Shown piece after piece: positions 38,213 to 48,896 of a stretch of 64,000 nucleotides of DNA. Source of the DNA: Saccharomyces mikatae IFO 1815 (taxonomy: Eukaryota > Ascomycota > Saccharomycetes > Saccharomycetales > Saccharomycetaceae); NCBI RefSeq assembly GCF_947241705.1, contig NC_079259.1, positions 62,001 through 126,000 of the forward strand, in the 5' to 3' direction. The first letter of the stretch is position 1, and the number at the start of each line of letters is the position of its first letter. Under the pieces are notes generated by a model. The model made no database searches, was not told where the DNA came from, and saw only the letters and a program-made list of their open reading frames with translations. The translations under genes and the position numbers were made by a program.

Positions 38213-40858
38213 ATGGATCCTAACAGTAACAGTTCTAGTGAAACATTGCGCCAAGAGAAGCAAGGTTTCCTAGACAAAGCTCTTCAGAGGGTGAAGGGTA
38301 TAGCCCTGCGACGAAACGATAGCAGTAAAGATCCCAAAACAGATGACGCACCAAGTAGCATACAAACTCCAACTGGCTTTCAACCGCAGGATTTTGACAG
38401 ACGGTCTAATATATCATCTGAGTTTACGGACGACAATTGCACCATGGACGATAACTCGATTTTATTTTCAGAGCCTTCACAGAAACAATCAATGATGATG
38501 TCCATATATGTAGGTGTATTCGTTGCTGTTGGTGGATTTTTATTTGGCTATGATACAGGTCTGATTAATAGTATAACATCCATGAACTACGTGAAGTCGC
38601 ATGTAGCACCAAATCACGATTCTTTTACCGCTCAACAGATGTCCATCTTGGTGTCGTTTTTATCGTTAGGAACTTTTTTTGGAGCTTTGACAGCCCCTTT
38701 TATATCTGACTCGTATGGTAGAAAGCCTACTATTATTTTTAGTACACTTGTTATCTTCTCGATCGGAAATTCTTTACAAGTGGGAGCTGGAGGAATCACA
38801 TTGTTAATTGTGGGAAGAGTCATTTCAGGCATTGGTATAGGCGCAATTTCAGCCGTTGTGCCACTATACCAAGCAGAAGCTACACACAAATCATTAAGAG
38901 GTGCTATTATTTCTACTTACCAATGGGCTATCACCTGGGGTTTGTTAGTGTCAAGTGCAGTGTCCCAGGGGACACATTCAAGAAACGATGCATCCTCATA
39001 TCGGATACCAATTGGATTGCAATATGTTTGGTCGTCTTTTCTCGCTGTAGGGATGTTTTTTCTACCTGAAAGTCCGCGTTATTACGTTCTAAAGGACAAC
39101 TTAGACGAAGCAGCTAAGTCCTTATCGTTTCTAAGGGGTGTACCAGTTCACGATTCTGGGTTACTTGAAGAATTAGTTGAAATAAAAGCAACTTATGATT
39201 ATGAGGCGTCTTTTGGTTCTTCTAATTTCATAGATTGCTTCATTTCAAGTAAAAGCAGGCCAAAGCAAACCTTAAGAATGTTTACCGGAATTGCTCTTCA
39301 GGCATTTCAACAATTTTCAGGTATTAATTTCATATTTTACTATGGTGTCAATTTCTTTAACAAAACAGGAGTCAGCAATAGTTATTTGGTTTCATTCATA
39401 ACGTACGCTGTTAATGTTGTCTTCAATGTTCCTGGTTTATTTTTTGTGGAATTTTTTGGTAGACGTAAAGTTCTAGTTTTCGGGGGTGTTATCATGACTA
39501 TAGCTAATTTTATTGTAGCCATCGTTGGTTGTTCATTGAAAACTGTAGCTGCCGCTAAAGTTATGATTGCGTTTATATGTCTATTCATTGCTTCCTTTTC
39601 GGCCACATGGGGCGGTGTTGTTTGGGTTATTTCAGCAGAATTGTACCCACTGGGTGTAAGATCCAAGTGCACAGCTATATGTGCTGCAGCAAACTGGCTC
39701 GTAAACTTTATTTGTGCTTTAATTACCCCTTATATTGTAGACACAGGCTCTCACACATCATCATTAGGTGCAAAAATATTCTTCATTTGGGGCTCCTTGA
39801 ATGCAATGGGAGTTATAGTTGTTTACTTGACCGTTTATGAGACGAAAGGTCTAACATTAGAAGAAATTGATGAATTATATATCAAATCTTCTACTGGAGT
39901 AATTTCGCCGAAGTTCAATAAGATCATTAGAGAACGCGCTTTGAAGTTCCAATATGACCCCCTGCAAAGATTGGAAGACGGTAAGAATGCCTTTGTTGCT
40001 AAACGAAGTTCTGATGATCAAACATCAGGAAATGATTTTCAAAATACGACAGCAGGCGAGGTGAATCATAGCCTCAATCGAGAACAATTGCGCTCTGTTT
40101 CTGAATATGGCAATATGACTAATAGTACAGAACTACCTCAGATTCTCAATGAAAGTAGTATCTCAACAACTCCCATAAGTCCTTTGCAAGGTATTCCAGT
40201 TCCACAGGTAGCTGAATCTGTTGACATTCAAACCAAGTACGTGGATTTAGGAAATGGTTTAGGTCTCGCTACATATAATAGAGGGCCTCCCTCACTATCA
40301 AGTGATTCTACCGAGAATTATACTGAAGATGAAATATGCGGGCCTTCATCTAAAGGCGATCAAAGCAATAGAAGTACTATGAATGATATCAATGACTACA
40401 TGGCACGCTTAATTCACAGTAATTCTACCACAAGCAATACAACGGAAAAGTTCTCTGGTAATCAAAGTACGGTACATGACCATAACGCCTCCTCTCATTC
40501 GGACACTACTGAAGAGAATAGCAATTTGATGGATTTAGGAAATGGGCTTGCTCTGAATGCCTATAAGAGAGGTCCACCTTCTATTCTAACGTCTTCTAGT
40601 GACGAGGAAGACGGTGACGAGGCATCCGACGACATGAATGAATTTCAAGACTTGGTTCGTATGAAAGAACGCATGGCGCAGTTTGCCCAGAGCTATATTG
40701 ACAAGAAATGCGATCTAGTATCCGAAACTCCCTCCTGTGTTTTGAGCACTTCTTTCTCTGTGTTAGCTCATCCTAATGAAAATGATAATGAAAGTCTCCA
40801 ATCGAGTGAAGAAAACTCGACTAAGCATTCTGTAAATGATAATGATGATCTGAAATAA
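38213..40858 (+). CDS. SNF3: Low-glucose sensor of the plasma membrane
   Basis: This 881-residue protein has a hexose-transporter-like core of 12 membrane segments (about residues 97-560). Sugar-porter marks are [37 protein letters not shown] and FGRRKV. A cytosolic tail of about 320 residues follows. The tail holds two copies of the sensor repeat, [18 protein letters not shown] at about 677 and [18 protein letters not shown] at about 773. These repeats are diagnostic of Snf3 (YDL194W); they recruit Std1/Mth1 and relay low extracellular glucose to Rgt1-controlled HXT genes. It senses rather than transports glucose. Confidence 0.98.
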   Translation: MDPNSNSSSETLRQEKQGFLDKALQRVKGIALRRNDSSKDPKTDDAPSSIQTPTGFQPQDFDRRSNISSEFTDDNCTMDDNSILFSEPSQKQSMMMSIYVGVFVAVGGFLFGYDTGLINSITSMNYVKSHVAPNHDSFTAQQMSILVSFLSLGTFFGALTAPFISDSYGRKPTIIFSTLVIFSIGNSLQVGAGGITLLIVGRVISGIGIGAISAVVPLYQAEATHKSLRGAIISTYQWAITWGLLVSSAVSQGTHSRNDASSYRIPIGLQYVWSSFLAVGMFFLPESPRYYVLKDNLDEAAKSLSFLRGVPVHDSGLLEELVEIKATYDYEASFGSSNFIDCFISSKSRPKQTLRMFTGIALQAFQQFSGINFIFYYGVNFFNKTGVSNSYLVSFITYAVNVVFNVPGLFFVEFFGRRKVLVFGGVIMTIANFIVAIVGCSLKTVAAAKVMIAFICLFIASFSATWGGVVWVISAELYPLGVRSKCTAICAAANWLVNFICALITPYIVDTGSHTSSLGAKIFFIWGSLNAMGVIVVYLTVYETKGLTLEEIDELYIKSSTGVISPKFNKIIRERALKFQYDPLQRLEDGKNAFVAKRSSDDQTSGNDFQNTTAGEVNHSLNREQLRSVSEYGNMTNSTELPQILNESSISTTPISPLQGIPVPQVAESVDIQTKYVDLGNGLGLATYNRGPPSLSSDSTENYTEDEICGPSSKGDQSNRSTMNDINDYMARLIHSNSTTSNTTEKFSGNQSTVHDHNASSHSDTTEENSNLMDLGNGLALNAYKRGPPSILTSSSDEEDGDEASDDMNEFQDLVRMKERMAQFAQSYIDKKCDLVSETPSCVLSTSFSVLAHPNENDNESLQSSEENSTKHSVNDNDDLK

Positions 40859-41318
40859 CTATATAATATTACTCAACGCATATTACTGAAACGAACATGA
40901 ATTATAATATTAATAATGTAAAAAAACACTAATTAATTTACCACAGTATTCGATGTTTTGTAGATACCCAAAACCAATCTCAATAAACACTCAAATTCAC
41001 TTATTTAGTATTCTCACTTAATATGGTACTTTTTAAAATCAAGTCTTATCTTTTATGTCACTTATTCGATAATTAGCCGCCAATGGGTACCACATTCCAT
41101 CTGCGTTTAAAGTCATTTAGAACGAAATCGCCTTCCAATAGGAAAGTCCCATAGGAGGCAAGTATAACACTGGTTTGAATTACCAACAACTTTCGCAGGT
41201 GACGGAAAGAATTCTAACTCGTACAACTAGCATTCACATAAGATCAGCTGTTAGATTACCCAATTTTTGGCAGAATATATATATAAATATACTCTATTTG
41301 TCTCATTGTTTCTTTCGG
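40859..41318. other. SNF3-NUS1 intergenic region
   Basis: These 460 bases hold the SNF3 3' end and NUS1 promoter. The NUS1 frame is open from 41175 but has no ATG before 41319. No other gene is seen. Confidence 0.45.
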
Positions 41319-42446
41319 ATGCCCGTGATGATCAAAAAAGATGATAAAACAGTGGAGCCCCCTAATGAAAAACCACACAGGAGGATCGAGAGAAATGATA
41401 TTCCAGAATCTTCCAATCACATCCCTCCTCCAGAATCTAGCGTCTTAAAAGGCGGTAAGGTGAATTCAAAAACCAGAGCTTTAAAGGCCGTTACCAGTAT
41501 CCTAGCAGACGCCGATGAGAAACCTCAAAAAAGGTCGAATGATGAGGGAGATGGAACCAAGAAGCAGAGGTCTGAATATTGGGGCAAGGGAATAGGTAAA
41601 TTTGAATACATTTTTTACAAATTTTTGCTTGTGATGCTGTACAGCTGCTTTGGGCTATTTCGATACGGCCAATATCAATATCATAAGATGAAATTAAGGA
41701 TATTCAGTATTATCTACAATCATGCATACACGCCACAATTGATTAGACAGGACGTTGTTTCTCTGAAAAAAATTCCAAAAAGGTTAGCCGCTATCTTGGA
41801 AGTCAAACCTGTCGGCGATGTAGGCGGCGGTGTTACAGGTTTATTAAATGACGCGAGTGAAATCGTTTGTTGGACTGTGTCAGCCGGTATAAAGCATTTA
41901 ATGTTGTATGATTACGACGGTATATTACAAAGAAATGTCCCGGAGCTCAGAATAGAAATTCAGTCTAACCTGGCTAAATATTTTGGGCCAGCTCATGTCC
42001 CAAATTACGCTGTTAAAATACCTCATTCGGACAAGATATTTTATAACCTGGACGGAATTGAAACAGAAACTGATGTTGGAAATGAAGTAGACGTTAACGA
42101 CGAAAGGGACAAAATTGCGATCGAAATCTCTTTACTGTCTAACAGAGACGGTAGAGAGACAATTGTCGACCTAACTAAAACTATGGCTGAGTTGTGTGCA
42201 GTCAATGAATTGAACGTTTCTGACATCACAATGGACTTAGTTGATTCAGAATTGAAGCAGTTAGTGGGACCCGAACCAGATTTATTGTTATACTTCGGGC
42301 CTTCCCTGGATCTACAAGGGTTCCCACCTTGGCATATCAGATTGACTGAATTTTATTGGGAAAAAGATAACAACGAAGTTATATACTCGGTATTCATTCG
42401 CGGCCTAAGACAGTACTCAGGATGTAAAGTGAATGTCGGTAAGTGA
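41319..42446 (+). CDS. NUS1: cis-prenyltransferase accessory subunit (Nogo-B receptor homolog)
   Basis: This 375-residue protein has a hydrophilic N-terminus, one membrane segment (about residues 99-118, FEYIFYKFLLVMLYSCFGLF) and a C-terminal undecaprenyl-synthase-like domain. The domain ends with GLRQYSGCKVNVGK, corresponding to the C-terminal xG motif that completes the active site of its partner. Nus1 (YDL193W) pairs with Rer2 or Srt1 at the ER to make dolichol for glycosylation. It lacks the catalytic residues of the canonical enzyme, as expected for this subunit. The ATG at 41319 gives the S. cerevisiae length. Confidence 0.95.
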   Translation: MPVMIKKDDKTVEPPNEKPHRRIERNDIPESSNHIPPPESSVLKGGKVNSKTRALKAVTSILADADEKPQKRSNDEGDGTKKQRSEYWGKGIGKFEYIFYKFLLVMLYSCFGLFRYGQYQYHKMKLRIFSIIYNHAYTPQLIRQDVVSLKKIPKRLAAILEVKPVGDVGGGVTGLLNDASEIVCWTVSAGIKHLMLYDYDGILQRNVPELRIEIQSNLAKYFGPAHVPNYAVKIPHSDKIFYNLDGIETETDVGNEVDVNDERDKIAIEISLLSNRDGRETIVDLTKTMAELCAVNELNVSDITMDLVDSELKQLVGPEPDLLLYFGPSLDLQGFPPWHIRLTEFYWEKDNNEVIYSVFIRGLRQYSGCKVNVGK

Positions 42447-42958
42447 TTCTCAAGAGCTGAATGAAAAGACAAGTATCCTGCTCAATCTTTTAGTTTGCAC
42501 ACTAAATCCTCGTTTGGTACTACAAAAAAAGTCATTACGCACATATATATAATAGTAGTAATAATGATAATGATAGCAACAGTTTCAGGCTAGCTATATA
42601 GTTGCATTTTTAAACATTTTAGTAATAAAAACACGTATTTAACTTCAGGAAGAAGCTAATTCAATGGTAATAACAAAGTTATTGTAGGAAGAACTTGTTT
42701 TATTACCCTTCCTATTTGCCTTTTCGCGTTGCAAATCACATATAACGATGTGGCAAATATTTGTCAAACCAGAAAAAAAAAAGAAAATCGAAAGATGGAA
42801 AATAGAGAGAGGAAAACCAAATCTTTGACACGTTCTCGATCCACTTGTTTATCAAGATAGTGTTGATAAATCTTATTGATAAAAGATTGTTTTCGATTTG
42901 GAACTTCTAGCTTCAAAGGTTTAAGAAATAACACAAGCAGGTTTAATAGAATTAAAAA
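42447..42958. other. NUS1-ARF1 intergenic region (ARF1 promoter)
   Basis: These 512 AT-rich bases contain several TTGATAA-type GATA cores close together near 42863-42886. Their role is unclear. No gene is seen. Confidence 0.4.
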
Positions 42959-43504
42959 ATGGGTTTGTTTGCCTCTAAATTGTTCAGTAACCTTTTTGGT
43001 AACAAAGAAATGCGTATTCTTATGGTGGGTCTAGACGGTGCCGGTAAGACCACCGTTTTGTACAAGTTGAAATTGGGTGAAGTCATTACTACTATTCCAA
43101 CGATCGGTTTCAACGTCGAAACTGTCCAATATAAGAACATTTCATTCACTGTCTGGGATGTCGGTGGACAAGACAGAATTAGATCTCTATGGAGACATTA
43201 CTACAGAAACACCGAAGGTGTTATTTTTGTTATCGATTCTAACGATAGATCGCGTATCGGTGAAGCTAGAGAAGTCATGCAAAGAATGTTAAACGAAGAC
43301 GAATTGAGAAATGCTGCTTGGTTGGTTTTCGCTAACAAGCAAGATTTGCCAGAAGCTATGTCTGCCGCTGAAATCACTGAAAAACTAGGTTTGCATTCTA
43401 TTAGAAACCGTCCATGGTTTATTCAGGCCACTTGTGCTACCTCCGGTGAAGGTTTGTACGAAGGTTTGGAATGGTTAAGTAACAGTTTGAAAAACTCAAC
43501 TTAA
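42959..43504 (+). CDS. ARF1: ADP-ribosylation factor GTPase
   Basis: This 181-residue small GTPase starts [14 protein letters not shown], with Gly2 for myristoylation and the amphipathic helix that enters membranes on GTP binding. Nucleotide motifs are complete: GLDGAGKT (24-31), the switch-I threonine in [16 protein letters not shown] (67-72), and NKQD (126-129). Arf1 (YDL192W) recruits COPI and other coats at the Golgi. The codon choice is that of a highly expressed gene. Paralog Arf2 is very similar, so the symbol rests partly on gene order. Confidence 0.97.
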   Translation: MGLFASKLFSNLFGNKEMRILMVGLDGAGKTTVLYKLKLGEVITTIPTIGFNVETVQYKNISFTVWDVGGQDRIRSLWRHYYRNTEGVIFVIDSNDRSRIGEAREVMQRMLNEDELRNAAWLVFANKQDLPEAMSAAEITEKLGLHSIRNRPWFIQATCATSGEGLYEGLEWLSNSLKNST

Positions 43505-44302
43505 GAATTCTAGAATATGGATCAAATACGCTTGTATAAACTAAATGAAAAATAAAGATTAAGAACTTGAGAGGCGAACGTCGATGGAATTATTGACGAT
43601 CTCCAGCCATCACATATAGATTTTAGTGTAAAAGCAATAAAAAACCAAGAAAAATAGAACGAAGACCTAAAAAAGCTTAACAAGTATAATATTACTGTCA
43701 CTAATAATGGAAATTCGATAAAGACACAAAAAAACATCAAACATAAATATATAAGATATACAATATACAATACACTTTTTAATTGTTCTATCGCGCCTCT
43801 AGGTGAATTTACACATAAAATTTTGGTTATCGAGTTCACTGTGTCGTCAATAGATACTTTTAAGGAGTACTGGCGTGGTAGCAGAAGATGAAATCAGAAT
43901 AAAATGTTAGTATAGCGTTTGAGTTGATTGTACATGATGGAAGAAATCCCTCTGTCTTCTGTCCTCAACAAATGATCTTCGTAAAAATCCTTAATTTACA
44001 GACTAGATAGAAGTTAGACCCATACCTAATCAAACCCATACATTTTATATTTTAGCCTTTTTTTTTTGAAATTCCATTTTGCTTTGAATATCGCAAAAAA
44101 ACGGCAACCATGTCCGGGTGAACCTCAGCGCCATACCTGGAACTTCGTGAACTGGCAGTGAGGGACCAGACACAGGATGCAGCATCATCTTTTGCAAAAT
44201 TCATACCAAGTAATTCGTATATGTAATATGGTGTTCGAAATATGCGGTTGTTTAACACTATTATTGAGTATAGAAGAGGTACAGTGAGACAGTATATTCG
44301 AA
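43505..44302. promoter_or_regulatory. ARF1 3' region and RPL35A promoter
   Basis: This is a 798-base gap. Near the right side, a Rap1-like site lies at 44110-44121, read on the minus strand as TCACCCGGACAT; it differs from the ribosomal-protein consensus at two positions. It sits about 180 bases upstream of the RPL35A ATG, a usual distance. A 105-codon minus-strand frame over the ARF1 3' part lacks an ATG start and looks like chance reading. Confidence 0.45.
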
Positions 44303-45162
44303 ATGGTATGTTTAAAATGAACAGATAATAAAAATAGACAATAGTAAAGATGAGAAAAGATCATGGTAACCGAAAGTAAGAAGGAGCTAAAAACAGTAAC
44401 GTTGGGGGCGTAGAGTTGTCAGTTAATGATGTGTACCTAAACCCACTTGAACGACAAAACTAAAAATCAGGATATGCAAGTACTTCCAGACAGACAGGTA
44501 GCTGAAAAGGAAAGTCAAGTGAGGTAATTATATAAGTTTTGAATTTTCTTCGTCTGAGATTTCAATGAGGAAAGCTACATGATGCTTGGTGGGTCTAGAC
44601 CAGTTGATGTTTAGCTGGATGAAGTTCTTTAAAATTGAGATTTAGAAATGTCAATGAAATGCGCTAGCTATTGCTTTTCTCCTATACAAAGGATCATGGT
44701 TTTTTCAGTGATCTTCACTGATTCCTTGTAAAGTGTCAATGAAATACTAACATCAATAAAAAACATGAAATATAATTTCATTTTTTTAATCTTTAATGAT
44801 AGGCCGGTGTTAAAGCTTACGAACTAAGAACCAAGTCCAAGGAACAATTGGCTTCCCAATTGGTTGATTTGAAGAAGGAATTGGCTGAATTGAAGGTCCA
44901 AAAGTTGTCCAGACCTTCTTTGCCAAAGATCAAGACTGTCAGAAAGAGTATCGCTTGTGTCTTGACCGTCATCAACGAACAACAAAGAGAAGCTGTCAGA
45001 CAATTATACAAGGGTAAGAAATACCAACCAAAGGATTTGAGAGCCAAGAAGACCAGAGCTTTGAGAAGAGCTTTGACCAAATTCGAAGCTTCCCAAGTTA
45101 CTGAAAAACAAAGAAAGAAGCAAATCGCCTTCCCACAAAGAAAGTACGCTATTAAGGCTTAA
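44303..45162 (+). CDS. RPL35A: Ribosomal protein uL29 (L35), with one intron
   Basis: Exon 1 is only the ATG (44303-44305). The intron spans 44306-44802 and exon 2 44803-45162, giving 120 residues beginning MAGVKAYELRTKSKEQL. Intron signals are canonical: 5' site GTATGT at 44306, branch point TACTAAC at 44745-44751 and 3' AG at 44801-44802. The product is the 60S protein eL35/uL29 near the polypeptide exit tunnel. An ATG-less stretch before exon 2 is intron sequence. RPL35B is a near-identical paralog elsewhere; the neighbours ARF1 and UFD2 identify this as RPL35A (YDL191W). Confidence 0.97.
44306..44802 (+). other. Intron of RPL35A
   Basis: This 497-base spliceosomal intron has GTATGT at the donor, TACTAAC at 44745-44751, a T-rich tract near 44780-44787 and TAG at the acceptor. 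The branch A lies about 52 bases from the 3' splice site. I see no snoRNA boxes inside it. Confidence 0.93.
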
Positions 45163-45353
45163 TTCAAAGTTCAATTATATACTATCATTATCTATAATTC
45201 CAACTTTTCTACGTTTTTCTAGCACGTTTAAGTAATTGTTAAATTAAAAACATTTTCATTGAAAACTCTCCAAATTGAATATGCTATTGCAGAGAGTAAT
45301 AAAGCTTGCTTCAATGTGTTGACTCATCATAAAAATTTAGCACTTATACACAT

Positions 45354-48239
45354 TCACTTATTTAGATTCTTTTTGGCTTCCTCTTTCTTCTGTTTCTTAA
45401 AACATAAGATTTTTTGTTTTAGTTCTTCATTGGGCTTCACGTCGTCAAGTTTTAGGGGCATTCTATTAAATGGGTCAGTAGAGTCACTTAAAAGATGTGC
45501 TTTTATAGTACTTCTATCAATATTCATTTTAGACGTGGGTAAAGTGACAGGATCTTTCATAATTGTGTACATTAAAGGATCTAAAAACTCATCAGGAACG
45601 TCTCCGTACTCGAGGTCTTCCTCCTCGTCAGCTTTTCTCTGTTCTTCTGCTTTATTGGCAAAGTTTAGTAATTTTTCGATAAATTCTTGAGATGCTAAAC
45701 CGGTTTTTCTACCAAGGATATCCACAGCACGAACAAAAAGGTTCCTATTAAAAGATCTTTCATCTTTAGCGACAGCGCTGATGAACTCCGGTTGCTCGGA
45801 AAGATTTATGTACACAGTTGTTAAAGCCTTTAATAAATCTTTCGGGTGGAACGAATAACTCTGTGGGTCTTTCACCTTCAACTCCCCGCATTTAGGACCA
45901 ACTAGTGACTCTAAATTATAGTTTAGCATACTGGCCAGTCTATATACGATTTCTGGTGTGACAAATGCTGCTGGTATATCCTTCGAATAAATTTCGAACA
46001 GCTTCATTGATTTGTCAGCCAATCCACACGATGACTTAGCTTGCCTGGAAGCAGACGCTAATCTCGTTTGTAACTCTTTGTCCTCTTCCTCTCTTGTTGG
46101 TGGTGCTCCTCTTGCACGATTATCCAGTTCGTTTTGAATATTATGAACTTCTGCTAAATTACTCAAGCCTTCATCTAACAGAAAGGTCAAGTCATTCAAC
46201 ATACGAGCCACGAACCTCACGAAGAAGTCAGCATTGTTTTGAGATTGCCAAATTAATTGTTTTTTATACGATGGTATTTTGTAATAAAGTTCCTCTAGAA
46301 TTATCGATATGCTGTATCTACTGTTAAATTTATCGTAAAATTGTGAAGAAGAGCCTGTTTTCTCAACAATAACATAAAAGTCTAGCAGGGCATATAATAG
46401 ATTCTTGTTTACTAATTCATTGTGTTCGAATGTATCCATCATAAACCCAGGGGAATTATCAGTTAATGGCATAGCACCAACACTTAATAACTGCACTAAC
46501 TTACCTTTCAAATGCGGGTTGGAAACCAATTCGGGACAACGAAGCACCATTGTTGTAAACTCAACAAACGATCCTAGACGTGGATTTCTAAAAATTGGAG
46601 AGGTTTGGTACTTGGAAATGTATAAGGAATAGTTGATTGGTCCCTCTACAACGAATTCTGGGTAATACTTGAAAGGCACTGGAGCATGAGCTCTCAAAAA
46701 ATCAGCATTGTCTACATTTTCTACACCTATTTGATCTGGGATTAATGGTAATTTAATTTGTTTAAACGGAAATTCGTGCTTAGGATCTACAACGCGAATC
46801 AAAAACGTAGATGCACCACAAATGAAATCAAACACCTCCATTTGAAGAGACCTATGGGCAAAGAATCCCTGAAGAGCAAAACGTAATGATTCTGTTGTTT
46901 TTAATGCTTTCTCCATTTTAGATAGTTGTACTGTCACAAATCTAGCAAAGACATCATGGCTTGCAGCTATTTTTTTTACTTTTTCAATTTCCTCCTTCAA
47001 TGCTTTAATTTCAGATCCCATTTTCTCTTCAAATGACAGTGTGCCTCCGAGACCATAATGTAAATAGGTTAGTGTTAAGAAAAAACAATCAGATATAAAG
47101 TTAGGCTTAGAATCAGCAGTTTTTCTATTTTTGTCATAAAATGCATCCGCCTCCTTAAAATCAGAATTTAAGCGTGTTTCTCCTGATAGATCAATAAACA
47201 AACTTGGGTTATTGAAATAATTCGCATCTATCTTGTCGATTTTTTTATATGATATATCTAAGAACGGTTGAGAAAATCTGACCAATAGTAAAGTAATATT
47301 GGACATAAATCCATTAGAAGATAGTTCTTTGAATGGTGGATGATCAGCTCTACGTAAATGATTCTTATTAGCAATATGAGCAAAATAGCTTATCATATCA
47401 GTTCTTGAGTCTAGAGAACCACGAACAAGCTTATCAACAATGAAAAAAAGTCTATCTATGAGAACTTTGTGCTCAGCTTGTAAAGACTCGTGGATCATGG
47501 CTGTCTGTTGTTTGGAACGCAAAAGGTTATCACCATAATTACGGATTGCAACGGTAGCATCTATGGGAGAAAGGGATAATATAGGTCCCAATATAGTTTG
47601 CTTTTCAAAAAACTGTGGCTTACAGTTGTAGCTTGCAAAAAACCCTTCTATCTTAGTGAAAATTTCCGCAATAGGCTTAAATGTAACAAATATTTCAAAG
47701 ATGGTAAGAACATTATTGTAAATCACAGATTCGTTTAGATCAAAATTGTTGATTTTTTGATTGCAGTATTCTAATAATGTCGGGAAAACTGCATTAAGCA
47801 AATCTAAGGCAGTACCTTCTAGTATGGCTCTTTGGATGATTTGGGAAAGGAAATCAGTGTATGAGTTAACATTCGAGACGATTTCAATAACATAATTCAT
47901 GAATGTGCCGTTCATACAAAAATTTTCTATTTGCAAGGCAACGACACCATAGCCAATGACAAGACGATCGATTTCTTGGAAGGTGGCATATAATGAATCG
48001 GCGTTTGGCTTGTTTTTGGTGATTCTCTTTTGTTGCTGATTACGGCGGAAACAATCATTCAAATATTCAAAGGGTTTATCCAGTTCTTGATTCTCAGTGA
48101 GTTGATATAACAATAGCGTATCGATAAAATCAACTCCAAGAGTGGAACCTTGGGTAACCTCCTCAGATTTCAATAGATAGTAGCCACGGGGATCGGAGGG
48201 ATCAGAGGTGATTTGAAGAATGTCTTCGATGGCAGTCAT
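45354..48239 (-). CDS. UFD2: U-box ubiquitin chain-elongation factor (E4)
   Basis: This 961-residue protein has a long alpha-helical Ufd2 core (about residues 100-870) and a C-terminal U-box (about 880-955; VPDEFLDPLMYTIMKDPVTL and DPFNRMPL are the hallmark pieces). Ufd2 (YDL190C) extends short ubiquitin chains on substrates held by Cdc48 and hands them to Rad23/Dsk2 on the way to the proteasome. Length equals S. cerevisiae. It converges on RPL35A and diverges from RBS1. I looked for the Rpn4 site GGTGGCAAA upstream and did not find one. Confidence 0.98.
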   Translation of the reverse strand: MTAIEDILQITSDPSDPRGYYLLKSEEVTQGSTLGVDFIDTLLLYQLTENQELDKPFEYLNDCFRRNQQQKRITKNKPNADSLYATFQEIDRLVIGYGVVALQIENFCMNGTFMNYVIEIVSNVNSYTDFLSQIIQRAILEGTALDLLNAVFPTLLEYCNQKINNFDLNESVIYNNVLTIFEIFVTFKPIAEIFTKIEGFFASYNCKPQFFEKQTILGPILSLSPIDATVAIRNYGDNLLRSKQQTAMIHESLQAEHKVLIDRLFFIVDKLVRGSLDSRTDMISYFAHIANKNHLRRADHPPFKELSSNGFMSNITLLLVRFSQPFLDISYKKIDKIDANYFNNPSLFIDLSGETRLNSDFKEADAFYDKNRKTADSKPNFISDCFFLTLTYLHYGLGGTLSFEEKMGSEIKALKEEIEKVKKIAASHDVFARFVTVQLSKMEKALKTTESLRFALQGFFAHRSLQMEVFDFICGASTFLIRVVDPKHEFPFKQIKLPLIPDQIGVENVDNADFLRAHAPVPFKYYPEFVVEGPINYSLYISKYQTSPIFRNPRLGSFVEFTTMVLRCPELVSNPHLKGKLVQLLSVGAMPLTDNSPGFMMDTFEHNELVNKNLLYALLDFYVIVEKTGSSSQFYDKFNSRYSISIILEELYYKIPSYKKQLIWQSQNNADFFVRFVARMLNDLTFLLDEGLSNLAEVHNIQNELDNRARGAPPTREEEDKELQTRLASASRQAKSSCGLADKSMKLFEIYSKDIPAAFVTPEIVYRLASMLNYNLESLVGPKCGELKVKDPQSYSFHPKDLLKALTTVYINLSEQPEFISAVAKDERSFNRNLFVRAVDILGRKTGLASQEFIEKLLNFANKAEEQRKADEEEDLEYGDVPDEFLDPLMYTIMKDPVTLPTSKMNIDRSTIKAHLLSDSTDPFNRMPLKLDDVKPNEELKQKILCFKKQKKEEAKKNLNK

Positions 48240-48896
48240 GACAAATAAACTGCGATAGCAAAAACTATTGAGTGAGAGCTCGACTACAGAAAGTCAACTA
48301 TTTCTCCTAAACAACTAGTAACCAAAATTTACCCTTTCAATTGACTGACACAATTTTCAAATAATATAACTGGTGTTTACTGTGCCAACAACAAGTAGTA
48401 TAACAGTAGAAACGAAGAGTGATATAACAATTACTTATTGAAAATAAATGGTTTTGATATATGTGTATCTATGATAAATCCCACAATAGTTGATATCTAC
48501 CTGTGATCTTAATCCACCTTTTGTAATAAAGACGGACTATCGCCTCTGACGAATATTGACAAAATAGCGTCCTCGACGAAAGAATAAATGATTAAGCGCA
48601 AAATAATGCTAATTTAATAAGAAAAGAGTGTTGGTTGAGAATCTTTGCCTTGTGCTAAATGCGGGTTGACTTATCTGCTTCCTCTTTCTTAGTTCAATTC
48701 GGCAATTTTTGGTGTAGGCAATTGGGCCATATTGTAGCAGGAAGTTGTGGGTACAGTATGTTGAAACGTGCATCGTAAATTCAACGCACGATAAATTTCA
48801 TTTTTTAATTAATACTTTAGTTGTGTCGTATTGTACTAACAATGACAGTATTCTAAGTCTCTTTTGACACATAAGGAATTAAAACAGGCGTAGGTG
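48240..48896. other. UFD2-RBS1 divergent promoter
   Basis: This 657-base AT-rich gap contains scattered TATATA-like sequence. I recognise no specific element and no gene. Confidence 0.4.

Noticed and set aside
41175-41318. In-frame extension of NUS1 by 48 codons
   Set aside because: It begins with TTG and contains no ATG; the start at 41319 gives the expected 375 residues.
43522-43839. 105-codon hydrophobic frame downstream of ARF1 on the minus strand
   Set aside because: It begins with GTG, overlaps AT-rich 3' untranslated sequence, and its Phe/Leu/Tyr-rich content is what T-rich DNA gives by chance.
45259-45690. 143-codon plus-strand frame over the end of UFD2
   Set aside because: Most of it is antisense to the conserved UFD2 U-box coding region, so it is a shadow frame.
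48240-48480. Rpn4 proteasome-type element upstream of UFD2
   Set aside because: I looked for GGTGGCAAA or its complement and found none.
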